Shown: positions 49,563 to 61,384 of the stretch, piece by piece
How the letters are laid out: the number at the start of each line of letters is the position of its first letter
Position numbering within the stretch: the stretch's first letter is position 1
DNA from: Galbula dea
Taxonomy: Eukaryota; Chordata; Aves; Piciformes; Galbulidae
NCBI GenBank assembly: GCA_013399015.1
Contig: VWZX01007020.1
Span: 558,001-622,000, forward strand
Direction of reading: 5' to 3'
Length of the DNA: 64,000 nucleotides
Translations under genes and position numbers: made by a program
The notes under the pieces: model-generated
The model's input: only the letters and a program-made list of their open reading frames with translations
The model's database searches: none
What the model was told of the DNA's origin: nothing

Positions 49563-49838
49563 CCATTAATAGAGATCTCCTGGTGCAACTTGATGCCATT
49601 TCCTTTTATCCTGTTAGTTGTTGCTTGGTAGAAGAGACAACCCCCACCTTGCTACAACCTTTTGTCAGGTAGCTGTGGATTGTGAGAAGGTCCCCCCTGA
49701 GCCTCCTTTTCTCCAGACTGAACAACTCTAGTTCCCTCAGCCATTCCTTATAACACTGGAGCTCTAGACCTTTCATCAGTTTTGTTGCCCTTCTCTAGAA
49801 ACACTCCAACAGCTCGATGTCCTTCTTGTAGTGAGGAT
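49563..49838 (-). mobile_element. CR1 ORF2 internal fragment, minus strand
   Basis: The plus strand carries the complement of the middle of the CR1 ORF2 C-terminal region: TCCTGGTGCAACTTGATGCC, AGGTAGCTGTGGATTGTGAG, GTCCCCCCTGAGCCTCC (RRLRGD codons), CTCCAGACTGAACAAC (LFSLE), GTTGCCCTTCTCTAG (RRATK) and GATGTCCTTCTTGTAGTGAG (YKKDIE). Both the 3' tail and the reverse transcriptase core are absent. It is too damaged for a continuous frame. In CR1 coordinates it starts close to where the 47968-48235 fragment stops, so the two could be halves of one insertion. Confidence 0.85.
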
Positions 49839-49839
49839 A

Positions 49840-52262
49840 ATAGATTTAAAGTGAAACTTAAAAATATTAATTAGAGACATCTGAATTAAAACACCATAAG
49901 TTTAGTAAGACAGAGTCACTGTGGTCCACATAAACCCTGGATAACAATATGCAACAACTTCTTTATTTCAGATATGAATAGATAATGAGAACATAAAAAT
50001 CTTTCATTGTATCTTTTCAAGCTGTTACTGAAAGTGTTTCACAATTAGTATAAAAAGCCAAATTTAATTAAAATTCGATCTAAATGTAATGCTTAACTTT
50101 TAGTTGCACTGCAAAGTTAAACGTAATTGTCACTACCAAAACTAACTGTTTTAGAAGTATTTTAGATGGAAATTAATCCTAACAAATTTGTAAATTTAGT
50201 TTTTAAGCTAATGTAAACTTGGATGTTTTAACTGTAAATATAAAGAGGGGGAAAAGCTACTGCAGCACTTCAGGGAAAAAAGTCTTGTTTGGTATCATGG
50301 TGTAGCAGCATTTTATCAGAATGGATCCACATATCTGTACACAGACAGCCTGACATAAGTAGGTAGCTGAGGTCATTTCCCTCATGCACTTCAGATTCAA
50401 CATCATCACTCAATAAGCTGTTTGCACAGGCTGTTTTGAGTAGAGTGGCAAAGATTCTAGGTGATGGCTGAGAATTTCAAGTAATTTTTTTAAATTTCTG
50501 AGCTCCTGGCCCAGACTAAAAAGAAACCAACAAAACTGAGCAGCACAAAACACGAAAAGAAAACACAAACCAAACCATGTGCAAAACTATGGTATGCAAA
50601 TAGTGTTCCCTCAGAATCACATTTATTTAGCTGCTGATGAGCAAGGAAAAGTGCTGAAGTGCTGTTCCTTCTGTTTCTTTATGAAGTAGGAGCAATCCTG
50701 TGCTGCAAGTCTTCCCAAAGCTACTACACTACAGCTGTGCCAACTGATGGGACAACTATCTATTCCAAAACACTTCAAATTGTGCTATATCAAGAAAAAC
50801 AAGAAACAAAAGCCAGAGGAAAAAAAGGCAAAGAGAAGACTGCATTTCACCATTTTAAAAAAAATAAACCTTCAAATTAGCATACACAAAAACATCTCAT
50901 AACAAATATTGCTTCAAGATGATCTTTATGTTTGACAAAAAGCTATAAATACTGCTTCGTGTTTTCCCATCCAGATAAACATCAGTCTAAACATCATTTT
51001 GAAAGACTTCATAATATAGACTTTGATTTAACAGAACCGTTAAGCATGCAGGAGCCCACAGTTGTATAGCTAAGGGGTGGTTTATTATGGGAGAGGAAAA
51101 GGACATAAAAACAAGTGCTTTTCTGAACTGCAGCTGTAGTGAATTCTTTTCAGAATCCGCTGCCTAACAAGAACATTGTGATCTTTTTCTCTTTCTTCTC
51201 TCCTCCATTTCATCAGGATTTATTACCTTTGATTAGAGCTGAATAACTAAGGTTTCTCTGACAGATATAAACCTTTACTTTATGTGACCAATTCATATAT
51301 GGCTTCTGTTACTGTTCTCATCTAAAAGACATCTATTATCTCTTTAGCTCTGCCCAGGGCAAAATAAAAATTTCTTTAACTGCAACTACCAGAAATTTCT
51401 GCAAACAATTATTCAGGCCAGTGGCTGTTTAAAATTCTTTGCTCTAACTGTGGTTTGACATACAATATGAGCAGTATCCAAAGGATTTTATTTTTTTTTC
51501 TTCCTAAGTGTATAATTGAAGCCCAGGGGAAAGAGATGAGCCCTAATGGCTACTGAACTGCAACTGCTAAGTAGCTATTGTGGTGTCTATTCTAGCAACC
51601 AAAGATGACAACAAAATTGAGTATTCTGTGAAGTACATCCAAAAGATTTTTTTGTGCATGACATGCCCTTAGATGATCTAAGAACACACAGAATCTGCAA
51701 GAGATAAAGTACAGATCTGCTGACTTTCCAGGAGGGAGGCTGGGAGCATACCACTGTAGCAGTTTTAGACTTGGAATTCCACATTTTTTTATATCGACAT
51801 TCACTTCCATTATGTGGAATTTCTTTGAGGATTAAAGAAACAAAACCCAAACCACACACACAAAAAAACCCCCCAAAAAACACAAGAAAGCTACCACCCA
51901 AAAAACCCCCAAACAAAACAAACCAGATTTAAGGTCAATAGGTGTTTTCAGCACTCTCCCGATAAACATTTTCCATTAAATTTTACCCCAGAATCCCTGT
52001 ATCCCAGTATAGAGCTACCGACAGACACATTAAGAAGTGTTTCAGGAGTATATTTGTATTTCTTTGAGCTGTTTTTGTTCATGATGCAAAGTTTCAGTAT
52101 TGTCTTTCCTCACTGCTCCTCTCATAGGTCTATGATTTTCATTCCCCACTGTAACAGCCAAGGATAAGAGTATAGTTTCTTTTGTTCTTTTTCATTTTCT
52201 TCCTAGAAATTACCAGTTGAATTGCAGTAATTCACCATGTGAAATGTTTATTTTTATTGCTG
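49840..52262. other. No recognisable gene; A/C-rich tract near the right end
   Basis: Unique AT-rich sequence. A dense A/C-rich low-complexity tract lies at about 51835-51926, and a weaker one at 50520-50577. Open frames such as 51587-51916 (-) run through that tract (Gly/Phe-rich translation) and are rejected. Confidence 0.5.
51835..51926 (+). repeat. A/C-rich low-complexity tract
   Basis: Irregular AAACCC, CACACACA, AAAAAACCCCCC and CAAAACAAACC runs over about 90 bases. It is the longest of the A/C-rich tracts in the window, with no fixed unit. Confidence 0.85.
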
Positions 52263-52263
52263 A

Positions 52264-52563
52264 TCTCTTAAGGGCAAGAACATTTGTTCAGGCATGATCA
52301 AGAAAAAGCAAGTGATGATACTCGAGACCCGTAATGGAAGTACCTGTTTATGCACTGACACATCACAATTTAAAAACATATTGAGAGTAATTTGTAACCC
52401 AGGGTCACCCACCACAACAATAGATTTAGTGAAAAATCTAGACTATGAGGTCACTAAGGAAATGCTTCCGATAGTATTGAATAATTTTAAACCTTCAGCA
52501 TCTTCTAAGAAAAGAGAAGTTGTTGTGTTGCCTGACACGGATCCCTCATCCCTTCAGCACTAA
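52264..52563 (+). other. Unrecognised open frame; possible terminal exon or pseudogene
   Basis: An open frame runs from 52264 through an ATG at 52294 to a TAA at 52561 followed at once by TAG. The translation has a protein-like composition (MIKKKQVMILETRNGSTC; VKNLDYEVTKEMLPIVLNNF; REVVVLPDTDPSSLQH), unlike the low-complexity frames around it. A pyrimidine-rich run ending CTCTTAAG lies directly upstream (to 52272) and would serve as a splice acceptor in frame. Downstream, further peptide-like stretches occur in shifted frames to about 52950 with many stops, which would suit a decayed retrocopy. I do not recognise the protein and cannot rule out chance. No poly(A) tail or intron-containing relative is visible here. 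Confidence 0.25.
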
Positions 52564-52569
52564 TAGAAG

Positions 52570-53715
52570 TAACAGACATCTCACCATCTACAGATGCCAG
52601 CATTAGAAATGGAAGGTACACTTGAAAAGAAACCAGAAACTAATCAGGTGTCCAATTGAGGCAGTTTCTGAATGAACGCTTGAATATGAAGACTCAGAAT
52701 GAACTTCTGGAAGATAGATAAACTGCCATTCTCATTAAGTGCCCAGATTACTTTCTGAAATTCTCTGATGTGCTGGAGCAGCTTAGTTACTCCTCAAAGT
52801 AAAATACCCTAGTCTTCCCCCAATCCACCTGTCATTCTGGTTCCTGGTTCATTAGCACAAGCAAGGAAAATCTGCACTTTGCTTCAGCAAGATGAATCTC
52901 AGCTTGGCCAAGACACATCCACCAACAGATGCAGAAGCAGGATATCCCAGTTTCTAAAAGCTCTGCTCAATATTTATTGCTGAACTGCTTATGCAGTTAC
53001 GGCACACAAGGGCTTGGTGAAGTACTTATAGTCACTTGAATATCTTTGTAAGTAATCCAATGTCATCAGAATGCAAACGAAGGAAATGAAGGAAGCTCTC
53101 ACTGGGGATTTTGTCTTACCTTTACCTTCCTCTAAAACATTAAATATCTTGAAAAATACTTCACAAACTGATGTGATACTAAGCTTCTTTCTCCTGGGGA
53201 GGTCATAAAAGAAGATTAAAACTCAAAAGTGACTATCCAATTTTATCTCTCTGATTATTAAAGCCAAGATCTATTTTTAGCTTCAGCTGCTTATGTGAAA
53301 AGAGACTTTCAGGAAACTTTCTGCGTGAGCTGCTTCATCTGAAACAATCAATAAGGTAGTGCTGTATTTCTCTCAATCTCTTTATTCACCTACCATGACT
53401 TAGCTAAAACTAAATGAGTTTCCGAGGAATAATTCTATCTTCACAAACAGGCTTTTCCTGGCATGCCCTTTGCTTCACAGACACAGCTTCTCTTCACACT
53501 TATCTGATGTCTACCTGTTTATCCCAGACAAATATGGGCAGGCAAAATATTGGTAAGCATGGATGTCAGAATCCCATCTGGGATGGGATATTTATCAAAG
53601 AAGATAAAAACTAAAACAAATGTCACAGAAGACCTTAATCACTGGTACCCCAGTATTCTCATCTTGACCCAGGAGAAGTAAAATTATTGTGCTCATGGGT
53701 CAAAATCCTAATTTT
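52570..53715. other. No confirmed gene
   Basis: Possible continuation of the decayed coding-like sequence to about 52950; otherwise unique sequence. Open frames are under 70 codons. Confidence 0.4.
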
Positions 53716-53717
53716 TT

Positions 53718-53922
53718 TAATTCACCATGAGGGTAGTTAGACAGTGGAACAGGTTGCTCAGAGAGGTTGGAAGCCCCATCCCTGGAAGCTTTTAAGAAAA
53801 GTCTTGATGGGGCCCTGGGCAACCTGATCTGGTGGATGGTGTCCCTGCCAGGCAGGGGGGTTAGAACTAGATGATCTTTAAGGTCCCTTCCAATTCTGAC
53901 CATTCTAGGATTCTATAAAAGA
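53718..53922 (+). mobile_element. CR1 3' end fragment
   Basis: Starts within the last codons of ORF2 (GTGGAACAGGTTGCTCAGAG; CCATCCCTGGAAGCTTTTAA), continues into the CR1 3' untranslated part (CTGGGCAACCTGATCTGGTG, GAACTAGATGATCTTTAAGG), and ends CCTTCCAATTCTGACC then ATTCTAGGATTCTAT. It is 5'-truncated with no useful coding content left. Moderate divergence. Confidence 0.9.
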
Positions 53923-53924
53923 TT

Positions 53925-56900
53925 ATGGGATTCCAAACTTACAGTTCCTAAAGAAGTGCTGGTAAACAATAACAATGATCTTTTCCAGAAGGGATTTCTG
54001 AAGCCACTATTAGACATTACAATGCAAAAGTCAAATAAGTAGGAAAATATCTTGGCATGTTTCCTCTTTTCTTGACTGAAACCAAATGAACTTTTCTTTT
54101 CAGAAGATAGAACTACAGAATTATTCAAAAGCAACTCAAATGAACATATTTTTATGTTTTCAAGCAGTATGTAAAGTTGATGTACTTTTCTGCCCAAGGT
54201 TTTTTGGTTTTGTTTGTTTTAGTCAGTGAAAAATTTAAAGTGAATGAGTGCTTATTCAAAGCAAACACTTTCTCTTGCTTCTGGTGCCTACACACAATCC
54301 TGTGTGAGATTTCATTTTAAACTGGTATAATATAGTTTCAGTACTAGGCTTTCATTAATGTGCAAGAGGTAATTCCAGGATTCAGATCCTCTGCAGAGCT
54401 ATTCAGATGAGGAAGAGGAGACATTTCGTGTTTTTCTTTCTCAGACACCCCTCATATAAATAGTAAGTAGGGCATGCCCAAAGAGGATGACCCAATTACA
54501 AAGCATTTTACTTACATTGACAAATTCTCACTCCAAAAGTAACCCAAGTCTACCAATATACAAATTCTGCCCAGTGTAATTATTGTTAGAAGTTTCAAAG
54601 GCACTCTTGCATTAGAGGAGACAGCAGCATAGATCTTCCGGGTAAATGCACTTAGTTCATCACTCACTGAAGCACCAAAGGTTGAATCCACTGAAGGGAG
54701 AGGTTTTGCTCTACTTTTACCAGCCATCATTACAACAGTAAGTACCTTGAATTACTTACTGGTACACAAATACATGAAAGTGCCAAAGCCATTAATCTGA
54801 AGACAGGTTTCCTAAGAGCCAACCAACACTTACTTGTAGTGGATATTTATGTAGCTTATATACTGACTTAAGATTTTTGTTTACTCATTATGATGGTTGG
54901 ACTTGGCCTTTAAAACATCTTCTTAACACAGGGAGTTATGTGAGAAGATGCTGTAGATTTTGCCATTGTTAAACTGTGAAACAATAATAAGGTGATGCAG
55001 AAAAGGGAACAAGTTGGCCTGTGATTGATCAAGTGGTTTTCTAAGGTGCATTTTGTTAGTCTTTGAGGAGAAGTTTTTGCATTCCCAAATCCTCTACTCA
55101 GAATAAAGTAAATACCACCAAATAACTAGAAGAAGTATCTTAACTTACCCTAGTAGCAGAGAACTAGTTTACAAGAGCAGAAAGGTGGTGGTTTAAATCT
55201 GTACAACACACAAAATTTATGGCATAATTAGCAGGTAGTAATCATGGGCTTGGTCTGTGGTATCCCAACATAGAGCAAGTTTTTAACTAAACTGTCTCAG
55301 CTGCTGTTGTGAAGGTGCTTCCAAGACAGAGTTCAAACTAACCGTTGGATCTGAGCATTTACTCCTGCAGCAACAAATCTGACCTAGTTTAAACACACCT
55401 TTATTTGACTTTTAAGACTTGTCTACATTCTGCACCAAAAGAATTATATTCCTGGTGAAGGTCATAAAGAAGACCCACCACCACCCATTCCTATGCAACT
55501 TTAAGTTACAGGCCCCTGCCTCAGACAGAAGGAACTAATACTGTGGTTGCGCAGCTACTGGGGGATCACATTCCACACTGTCATATCTAAAGCCCCAGAA
55601 AAATATTTTAAGTTCAAGTCGTCATGCACCAAAATTTGAAAACAGCAAAAGCCTCTACATGCATTTCAGGAATAACAGGAAAATAATCTGAATATCAGGA
55701 TCCCTAAGTTCTTTGAGCAATCAAAGATGAAAATTATGCAATTACTGTACAGCATTCCAATGTGTATTTTGATGCAGGGTAAATTAATTGTCTCTGTTAA
55801 TTTACTTCAGTTACTTCACAGCTTTGTTAATTAGGCAACTCTATGCATCATTATTGTTCCAATTCCTTCAGAATAATGACTTCCTTTGCTGTTTTGTTTT
55901 GCTGGTGGTGGTTGTTTTTTTTTAACCTCATTGAGCATACAGATGTGTATAACATGCCAAGAAGTAAATCTAGACAGACTTGTGGGACTAAATTCATCAA
56001 TATCTTATCAAGAGCACGATTTACTTCTCATTCATCCACCAGCTTGTTTCTACAGATAACCACCACGGCTGCACCAATGCCCTCCTCTTCTGCAGGTCTC
56101 TCCCTGCTTTCTGTGTCCCTGTGGAGAAATGGAGACAGCGACCCAGGGCAGGGGTTGACTTTCCTTCCTTTCTGCAGGCTGAGATGAAGGATGGAGTCTC
56201 TATTTCTACATCTATATCTAAGACAGAAGGAAGGGAAATAGAAGCAGGAGCTTCTCCATAAAGCTAGTGCAGGCAAAACACAGCCCTAAGTAAACAAGCA
56301 GGAGGTTACCAGGAGGAGACTGCTGTGATAGCAGTAAGTAGTTTAGCTGAGTTGCCTTCAAAAGAGCCTGCTTTAACCAGCTCAGCAGGGTTCACAGTTT
56401 TACAGACACTCTCTGCAAGTAAGAGCCAAGCTACTCAGTTTAATGTGTATTTTAGCTGTGTCTGTAGTACAACCACTGATGCATTTGTGGCTTGAGAAAG
56501 CATACTCCACTTTTACAAGATCTGTACAAGTTAATACAAGAAGCACTTTCGAGTCATATTTCTGCAATACACAATAGCTACAAGTATTCCATAGTTTTAC
56601 TCTGAAACACAGCAGGAAATAAGAAGATTGCTCTTAAACCTTAGCCCTCATCCAAAATAAAGACAAATAAAAATACAGAGGTATTCAGTCCAGCCTTGAG
56701 TAAACAATGCCAACCAGTTCTCAGGAAAAACTTCTGAAAAAAAAACAAAACCAAAAACCCACCACCTACTTCCTCCCCTCCATTTTAACAAAGACAACTG
56801 GAGAGGAAAGAAACTAGAACAAGCCTTTGAAAAGCCCCTATTACTTTCTGTCTGGGCACCAACTGTCCTTACCTGCAAAGGGCGACAAAAAAGAAGACAG

Positions 56901-57535
56901 GTTCCCTAGTCAGCTCAGCATCATCCAAAGAAAAGAGCAGCACCCCATACAGGAGATGGCTCACTCTCTAAGACTGTTTTCCTCTAAGCAGCTGAGCTAA
57001 ATTAAGGCAGGCAAGGACTAATTAAGGAGATTGGGATACCTCCTGCTTTAGTTAGCATGGGATAGCAAGCACTAGCATATAAACTTTTCTATGGGTAAAA
57101 AGCAGCCCTCACAGAAAGTGGATGTCTGTCATGTACAAAAGAGTGGAACAGAGTCAAGAAGAACTGAGTTAAATGGGAATAACTAAAAAGGGAATGTCCT
57201 CCAGCTACTGAAGTTCAGTTACTTATGTGTATCTTTTCTCCACTAACTGTCTGCAAACTCCTCTTGCATTGTCAAATCAGTGTAGGCTCCAGACAAGACC
57301 CATAAGGACCCAAGTAATGAAAAATAAACGTACTTTCTAGATAGTTGGCACACTGCCTTACAATTCCTTGTGTAAGGAGTCTGCAAAATAAGCTTTAGAG
57401 AAAAAAGTCTCCAACAAATGCAAAGCTGGAAGAGTAGAATTCCTTATAGAGAGGGTTCACCCAGCTAGAAAAAGTGGACAGCATATGCACATATCTGAGA
57501 TGAGCAAAGGAAACACAGCCCCAGACATTCCTTTT
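53925..57535. other. No recognisable gene; unique sequence
   Basis: The minus-strand frame 54512-54730 (72 codons) has a protein-like start (MMAGKSRAKPLPSVDSTFG) but no upstream acceptor or family match I can name. Small A/C- or G/T-rich patches lie at 54199-54222, 55895-55925 and 56738-56766. No transposon was recognised. Confidence 0.45.
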
Positions 57536-57538
57536 TCT

Positions 57539-58152
57539 GGCATCCTGGCTTGCATCAGGAATAGTGTGACCAGTAGGAGCAGGGAGGTGATCTTGCCACT
57601 GTACATGGCACTGGTGAGGCCACACCTTGAGTATTGTGTACGGTTTTGGGCACCGCAGTTTAGGAAGGACATTGAGCTACTAGAGAGGGTGCAGAGAAGG
57701 GCAACTAAGCTAGTCAGGGGTCTGGAAAACAGGCCTTATGAGGAGAGGCTTAGGGAGCTGGGATTGTTTAGCCTGGAGAAGAGGAGGCTGAGGGGAGACC
57801 TTATCGCTCTCTTCAGCTACTTGAAAGGCCATTCTAGGGAAGCGGGTGTTGGCCTCTTCTCCCTTGTGACTAGTGACAGGACTAGAGGGAATGGGCTTAA
57901 GCTGAGCCAGGGTAGGTTTAGATTAGATATTAGGAAGAATTTCTTTACTGAAAAAGTGGTTAGATATTGGAATAGGCTGCCCAGGGAGGTGGTGGAGTCA
58001 CCATCCCTGGAGGTTTTTAAGAAGAGGATAGATGTGTTTCTTCAGGGGATGATTTAGGGGTGAGAGTAGTGTAGGGCTATCGGTTGGACTAGATGATCCT
58101 GAGGGTCCTTTCCAACTGTAATGATTCTGTGATTCTGTGATTCTGTGAGTCT
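57539..58152 (+). mobile_element. CR1 LINE 3' end with open ORF2 C-terminus, young-looking
   Basis: A 5'-truncated CR1. From about 57539 to the stop at 58055-58057 the ORF2 C-terminal region reads without a break: GILACIRNSVTSRSREVILP, YMALVRPHLEYCVRFWAPQF, DIELLERVQRRATKLVRGLE, LRELGLFSLEKRRLRGDLIA, RTRGNGLKLSQGRFRLDIRK, NRLPREVVESPSLEVFKKRI, ending FLQGMI. The 3' end follows (CGGTTGGACTAGATGATCCT; CCTTTCCAACTGTAATG) with four GATTCTGT-type tail repeats ending at about 58152. The reverse transcriptase core and endonuclease are missing, so it cannot move itself. Near identity to the 40.4 kb copy and an undamaged frame suggest a recent insertion. The open frame extends upstream to 57485 through non-CR1 sequence; that start is incidental. 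Confidence 0.95.
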
Positions 58153-58154
58153 GA

Positions 58155-60795
58155 GTTTGTCATGAGAAAAGGAAGCCAGGCCAAGACCTTTACAGCCTGG
58201 TTCTTAGAAGCACAATAAGGACCGGGAAGGCCAGCTCCCTATTGCTTCCAGCTCTAAGGGAACTCAGCACATCTTTACACATCATCTGAGTTGCATCCTG
58301 AACAGCACCACCACCCAGAAGGGAGAAGCAGCCTTCACTGAACATCTCGAGACTATAATTTTTTCACCTTAAAAATACTGAAGCTTGCCATATAGTTCAC
58401 TACCTCCTGCTTAATTCTTTTCTTTCAGAGGATGAGCAGGAGACAGATGATAATAGCCAAGAAGATTAAAATGATCTGAGGATTTAAGGTCTGAATAACA
58501 GTATGGAATTGTATTTATATTAGTATTTCCCACCCAAGAGCTTCAGGATTATCTTTGTCATGATCTTCTGCAGCTTGCTGTTCGTATGTCATTTAAAACC
58601 AGTTTGGGCTATCAGTCATTTTAAAGACATAATTCCCAAAAATATTTTGATCTTTTCTTACTGTTTTTGCTTTTCTAATGTTGTATTGTGTGCAGGCATG
58701 AAGATTCTTGCTCTTCTCCAAAAATGTTGTTCTAAGTATTTCTAAGTATGGGTTGAATGAACTGAAACCTTGCCATGAATAGATTTTACATTCCCTCTTT
58801 TTTTTGGCTGATGAAAACATTGGTAGATCCAAGTCCTACTTTAAGGTTACGTTGCTGTAATAAAGTGGTTTATTTGCACACCGAGCCTCCCTTAGAGTCA
58901 GTGCCTCCTGAAAAAGATAAGTGAAGTTGCAGTCCAGATCAGGGGACAGGGTCAGCATTCCAGCAGAATGCATTGCCTCAGTACTCTTGATGTGGTGCCA
59001 ACCCACAGCTTTGGCCAGACAGCTTTGTCAGTCAGTACCTGTATGTGTGGCTCTGTCAGCAGGTCATTGGTAGTGCGGAGCAACGTTGTTGGTATGTGCA
59101 TCCTAAAAACCATATCAGAATGTAAGGAGGAGTCAGAGAGAGGCTACAGGAAGTGAAAGGAAGAAAGATTTAGAAAGTGTTAAGCAAAACAACAGCAAAA
59201 TAAAGACAGACATTGGAAATATTTTTGTCCTAGTGTGAGTGCACTGAGGTACAGTCCTATTCAAAACAGTGATGCTTACACTGCTGTATCCCTTACACTG
59301 TATCCCTTCCCATACCCATTTGTCAGACAGCAGGTTCACTCACCATTCACAGCTCAGGATGCAAGTTCTCTTCAAGACTGTTTCATCCCCTGAAACTCAC
59401 TGTAGTGTCAGAAATTATGCTAGTTCTACATATTTACCATCTCCAGCTCTATGGCAACCTTAGTAAAGTCATTGCATTGCTATGTGAACATGTTATTGTA
59501 TAATTACTCTAATTTTATTTTAGAAAGTAAAGTTCCTTATTATGCAGTAATCAGACTTCTAATCCCTCTGTGCTCCTTTCGCTCCCCTCCTTAGGGAAGC
59601 CATAGACATTTATCAAATATGCCACCTTCTTTTTCAAAGTGCTTGTAAGAAGTCCTCAGATAAGAGGCACTCTGGCATCAGAAAAATTATTAAGCTATTT
59701 ACAGTGAATATACCACAAATGAAGATACTATTAATTCAATAAAATCTGTATTAAAAGATCAAGTTTTAAATAACAAAACCTTCTTCTCAATTATTTTAAA
59801 ATCTAGGCTTTATACATTAACAATGAAAGTTACACTCACATTGCTTCCTTGGTGTGTAATAAATAGAAAGCAAAACTGTTTTTTCCTAATAAACATGAGA
59901 ACAGCCATGATAGGTAGAATCAAAGGCATCCTTTCTACAGCACTGAAGAGAGTGTATGGTCCCAGATGTACCATCCAGCTTTTGGCAATCAGTAGCTCAG
60001 AGCCTGGTAAGCTGGGAGCTTTATCAGGCCTTATAAACAACAGATGACTCAAAAAAGAAATAAAAAATACAGTCTCATCAGCCCTGGCCAACCATCCATA
60101 CTAACCACAGTCTGTAGTCAGAAATAGATGTTTGTGGTGAGGCATGTAAAAGCTAGGTTGAGGCAACTGGTAGCTGGCAACATCTGGCTCATCTTTCTTG
60201 TTATTTTCTTCTTCGCATTCAGGTAAATGTCATAAAAATCTCTGCCAGTGTTTGTAGCAATGAATCTCCAAACTATTGGTCAAAAAGAAACCCTTCTTTG
60301 GATTTCTAGCTTTTTTATTTCATTGGATAACAATTACTTGTTCCTGCACCCTGTGGAGGGCAAGCAGAAATGGAAACACATCCTATATTGTTTATTGATT
60401 GTGTCCCAGGCATATTGTTTCTTGTTGCTGTTAATCTTTTCTTCTTTTATTTCTCTTTGTATGAGCTTTATAGTTAATTTAGTGACCACTGTGGACTTCC
60501 TGTTATCCTTCCTAAAGCGTCTACCTCAAACAAATGAAGATTTTTTTCTACATGAACAAAGGTCATATTTATAGCTCTCAGAAGACAGTACATCTTAAAC
60601 TTGTCACAAATCAAATGCAAAATATAATTTACCCTATATTTCAGACCAGTGCAATTTTTTAAGTACCTACATTTGGAGAGGGAAGCTAAGAAGAAACATT
60701 GCTCATTACTACTTTTGTAACTATGGATTGGATGTTGGAGTGATCCAGCACTCCAATTTAACATGCAAATAATTGTTATAGGGATGGCTTCTGAC
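58155..60795. other. No recognisable gene; unique sequence
   Basis: Open frames reach 108-119 codons around 60248-60833 on opposite strands and are not recognised. The hydrophobic one on the plus strand (60248-60574) is Phe/Leu/Ser-rich, as expected for AT-rich chance translation. No transposon remnants were recognised. Confidence 0.5.
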
Positions 60796-60796
60796 C

Positions 60797-61382
60797 TGTC
60801 ATAGTTTAACTCCACCCAGCAACTAAGCACCACACAGCTGCTTGGTCACTGCCCCCTCAGTGGGATAAGGGAGAGAACTGAAAGGGTAAAAGTGAGAAAA
60901 CTCAAGGGTTGAGATAAAGACAGTTTAATACATAAAGCAAAAGCCACGCACACAAGCAAAGCAAAACAATGAATTCATTCACTGCTTCCCATCAGCAGGC
61001 AGGTGTTCAGCCACCTCCAGGAAAGCAGAGTTCCATCAAGAGTAGTGGTTACTTGGGAAGGCAAATGCCATCACTCCGTCTCCCACTTCTTTCTTTCTCC
61101 AGCTTTATGTGTTGAGCATGACATCATATAGTAAGGAATATCCCTTTGGTCAGCTGGGTCAGCTGTCCCAGCTGTGTCCCCTCCCTTCTTCTTATGCACT
61201 CCCAGCCTTCTCACTGGTGGGTTGGTGTGAGACAGAAAAGACCTTGACTCTGTGTAAACAATGCTCAGCAGTAATAAAAGCATCCATGAATTTATCAACA
61301 CTGTTTGCAGCACAAATCTAAATCATAGCCCCATACTAGCTACTGTGAAGAAAATTAACCCCATTTTTATTGGGCAAGTTCA
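60797..61382 (-). mobile_element. ERVL-like solo LTR, near full length, minus strand
   Basis: Same family as 32796-33131 but with the central part retained. The plus strand opens TGTCATAGTTTAACTCC, then AACTAAGCACCACACAGCTG, GAGATAAAGACAGTTTAATA, CATTCACTGCTTCCCATCAG, CAGCTGTCCCAGCTGTGTCC and ends with CTAGCTACTGTGAAGAAAAT. In the element's own (minus) orientation an ATAAAG-type TATA-like motif lies near 61100-61110 and an ATTAAA poly(A) variant at 60924-60929. The final bases beyond about 61360 do not match the other copy's CCAGCACA end, and I see no target duplication, so the right boundary is uncertain. No retroviral coding sequence is attached. Class assignment (ERVL) is inferred from the family and the 5-bp flank of the other copy. 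Confidence 0.82.
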
Positions 61383-61384
61383 TA

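Noticed and set aside
51587..51916. 109-codon minus-strand frame starting with a Gly/Phe-rich segment
   Set aside because: The Gly/Phe-rich part is the A/C-rich low-complexity tract read in reverse.
57485..57538. Upstream extension of the CR1 open frame as a gene start
   Set aside because: The first 18 or so codons are not CR1; the ATG is incidental flanking sequence in frame with the truncated element.
58125..58152. GATTCTGT repeats as a CRISPR-like or independent microsatellite
   Set aside because: They are the normal 3' terminal repeats of a CR1 element, with no spacers.
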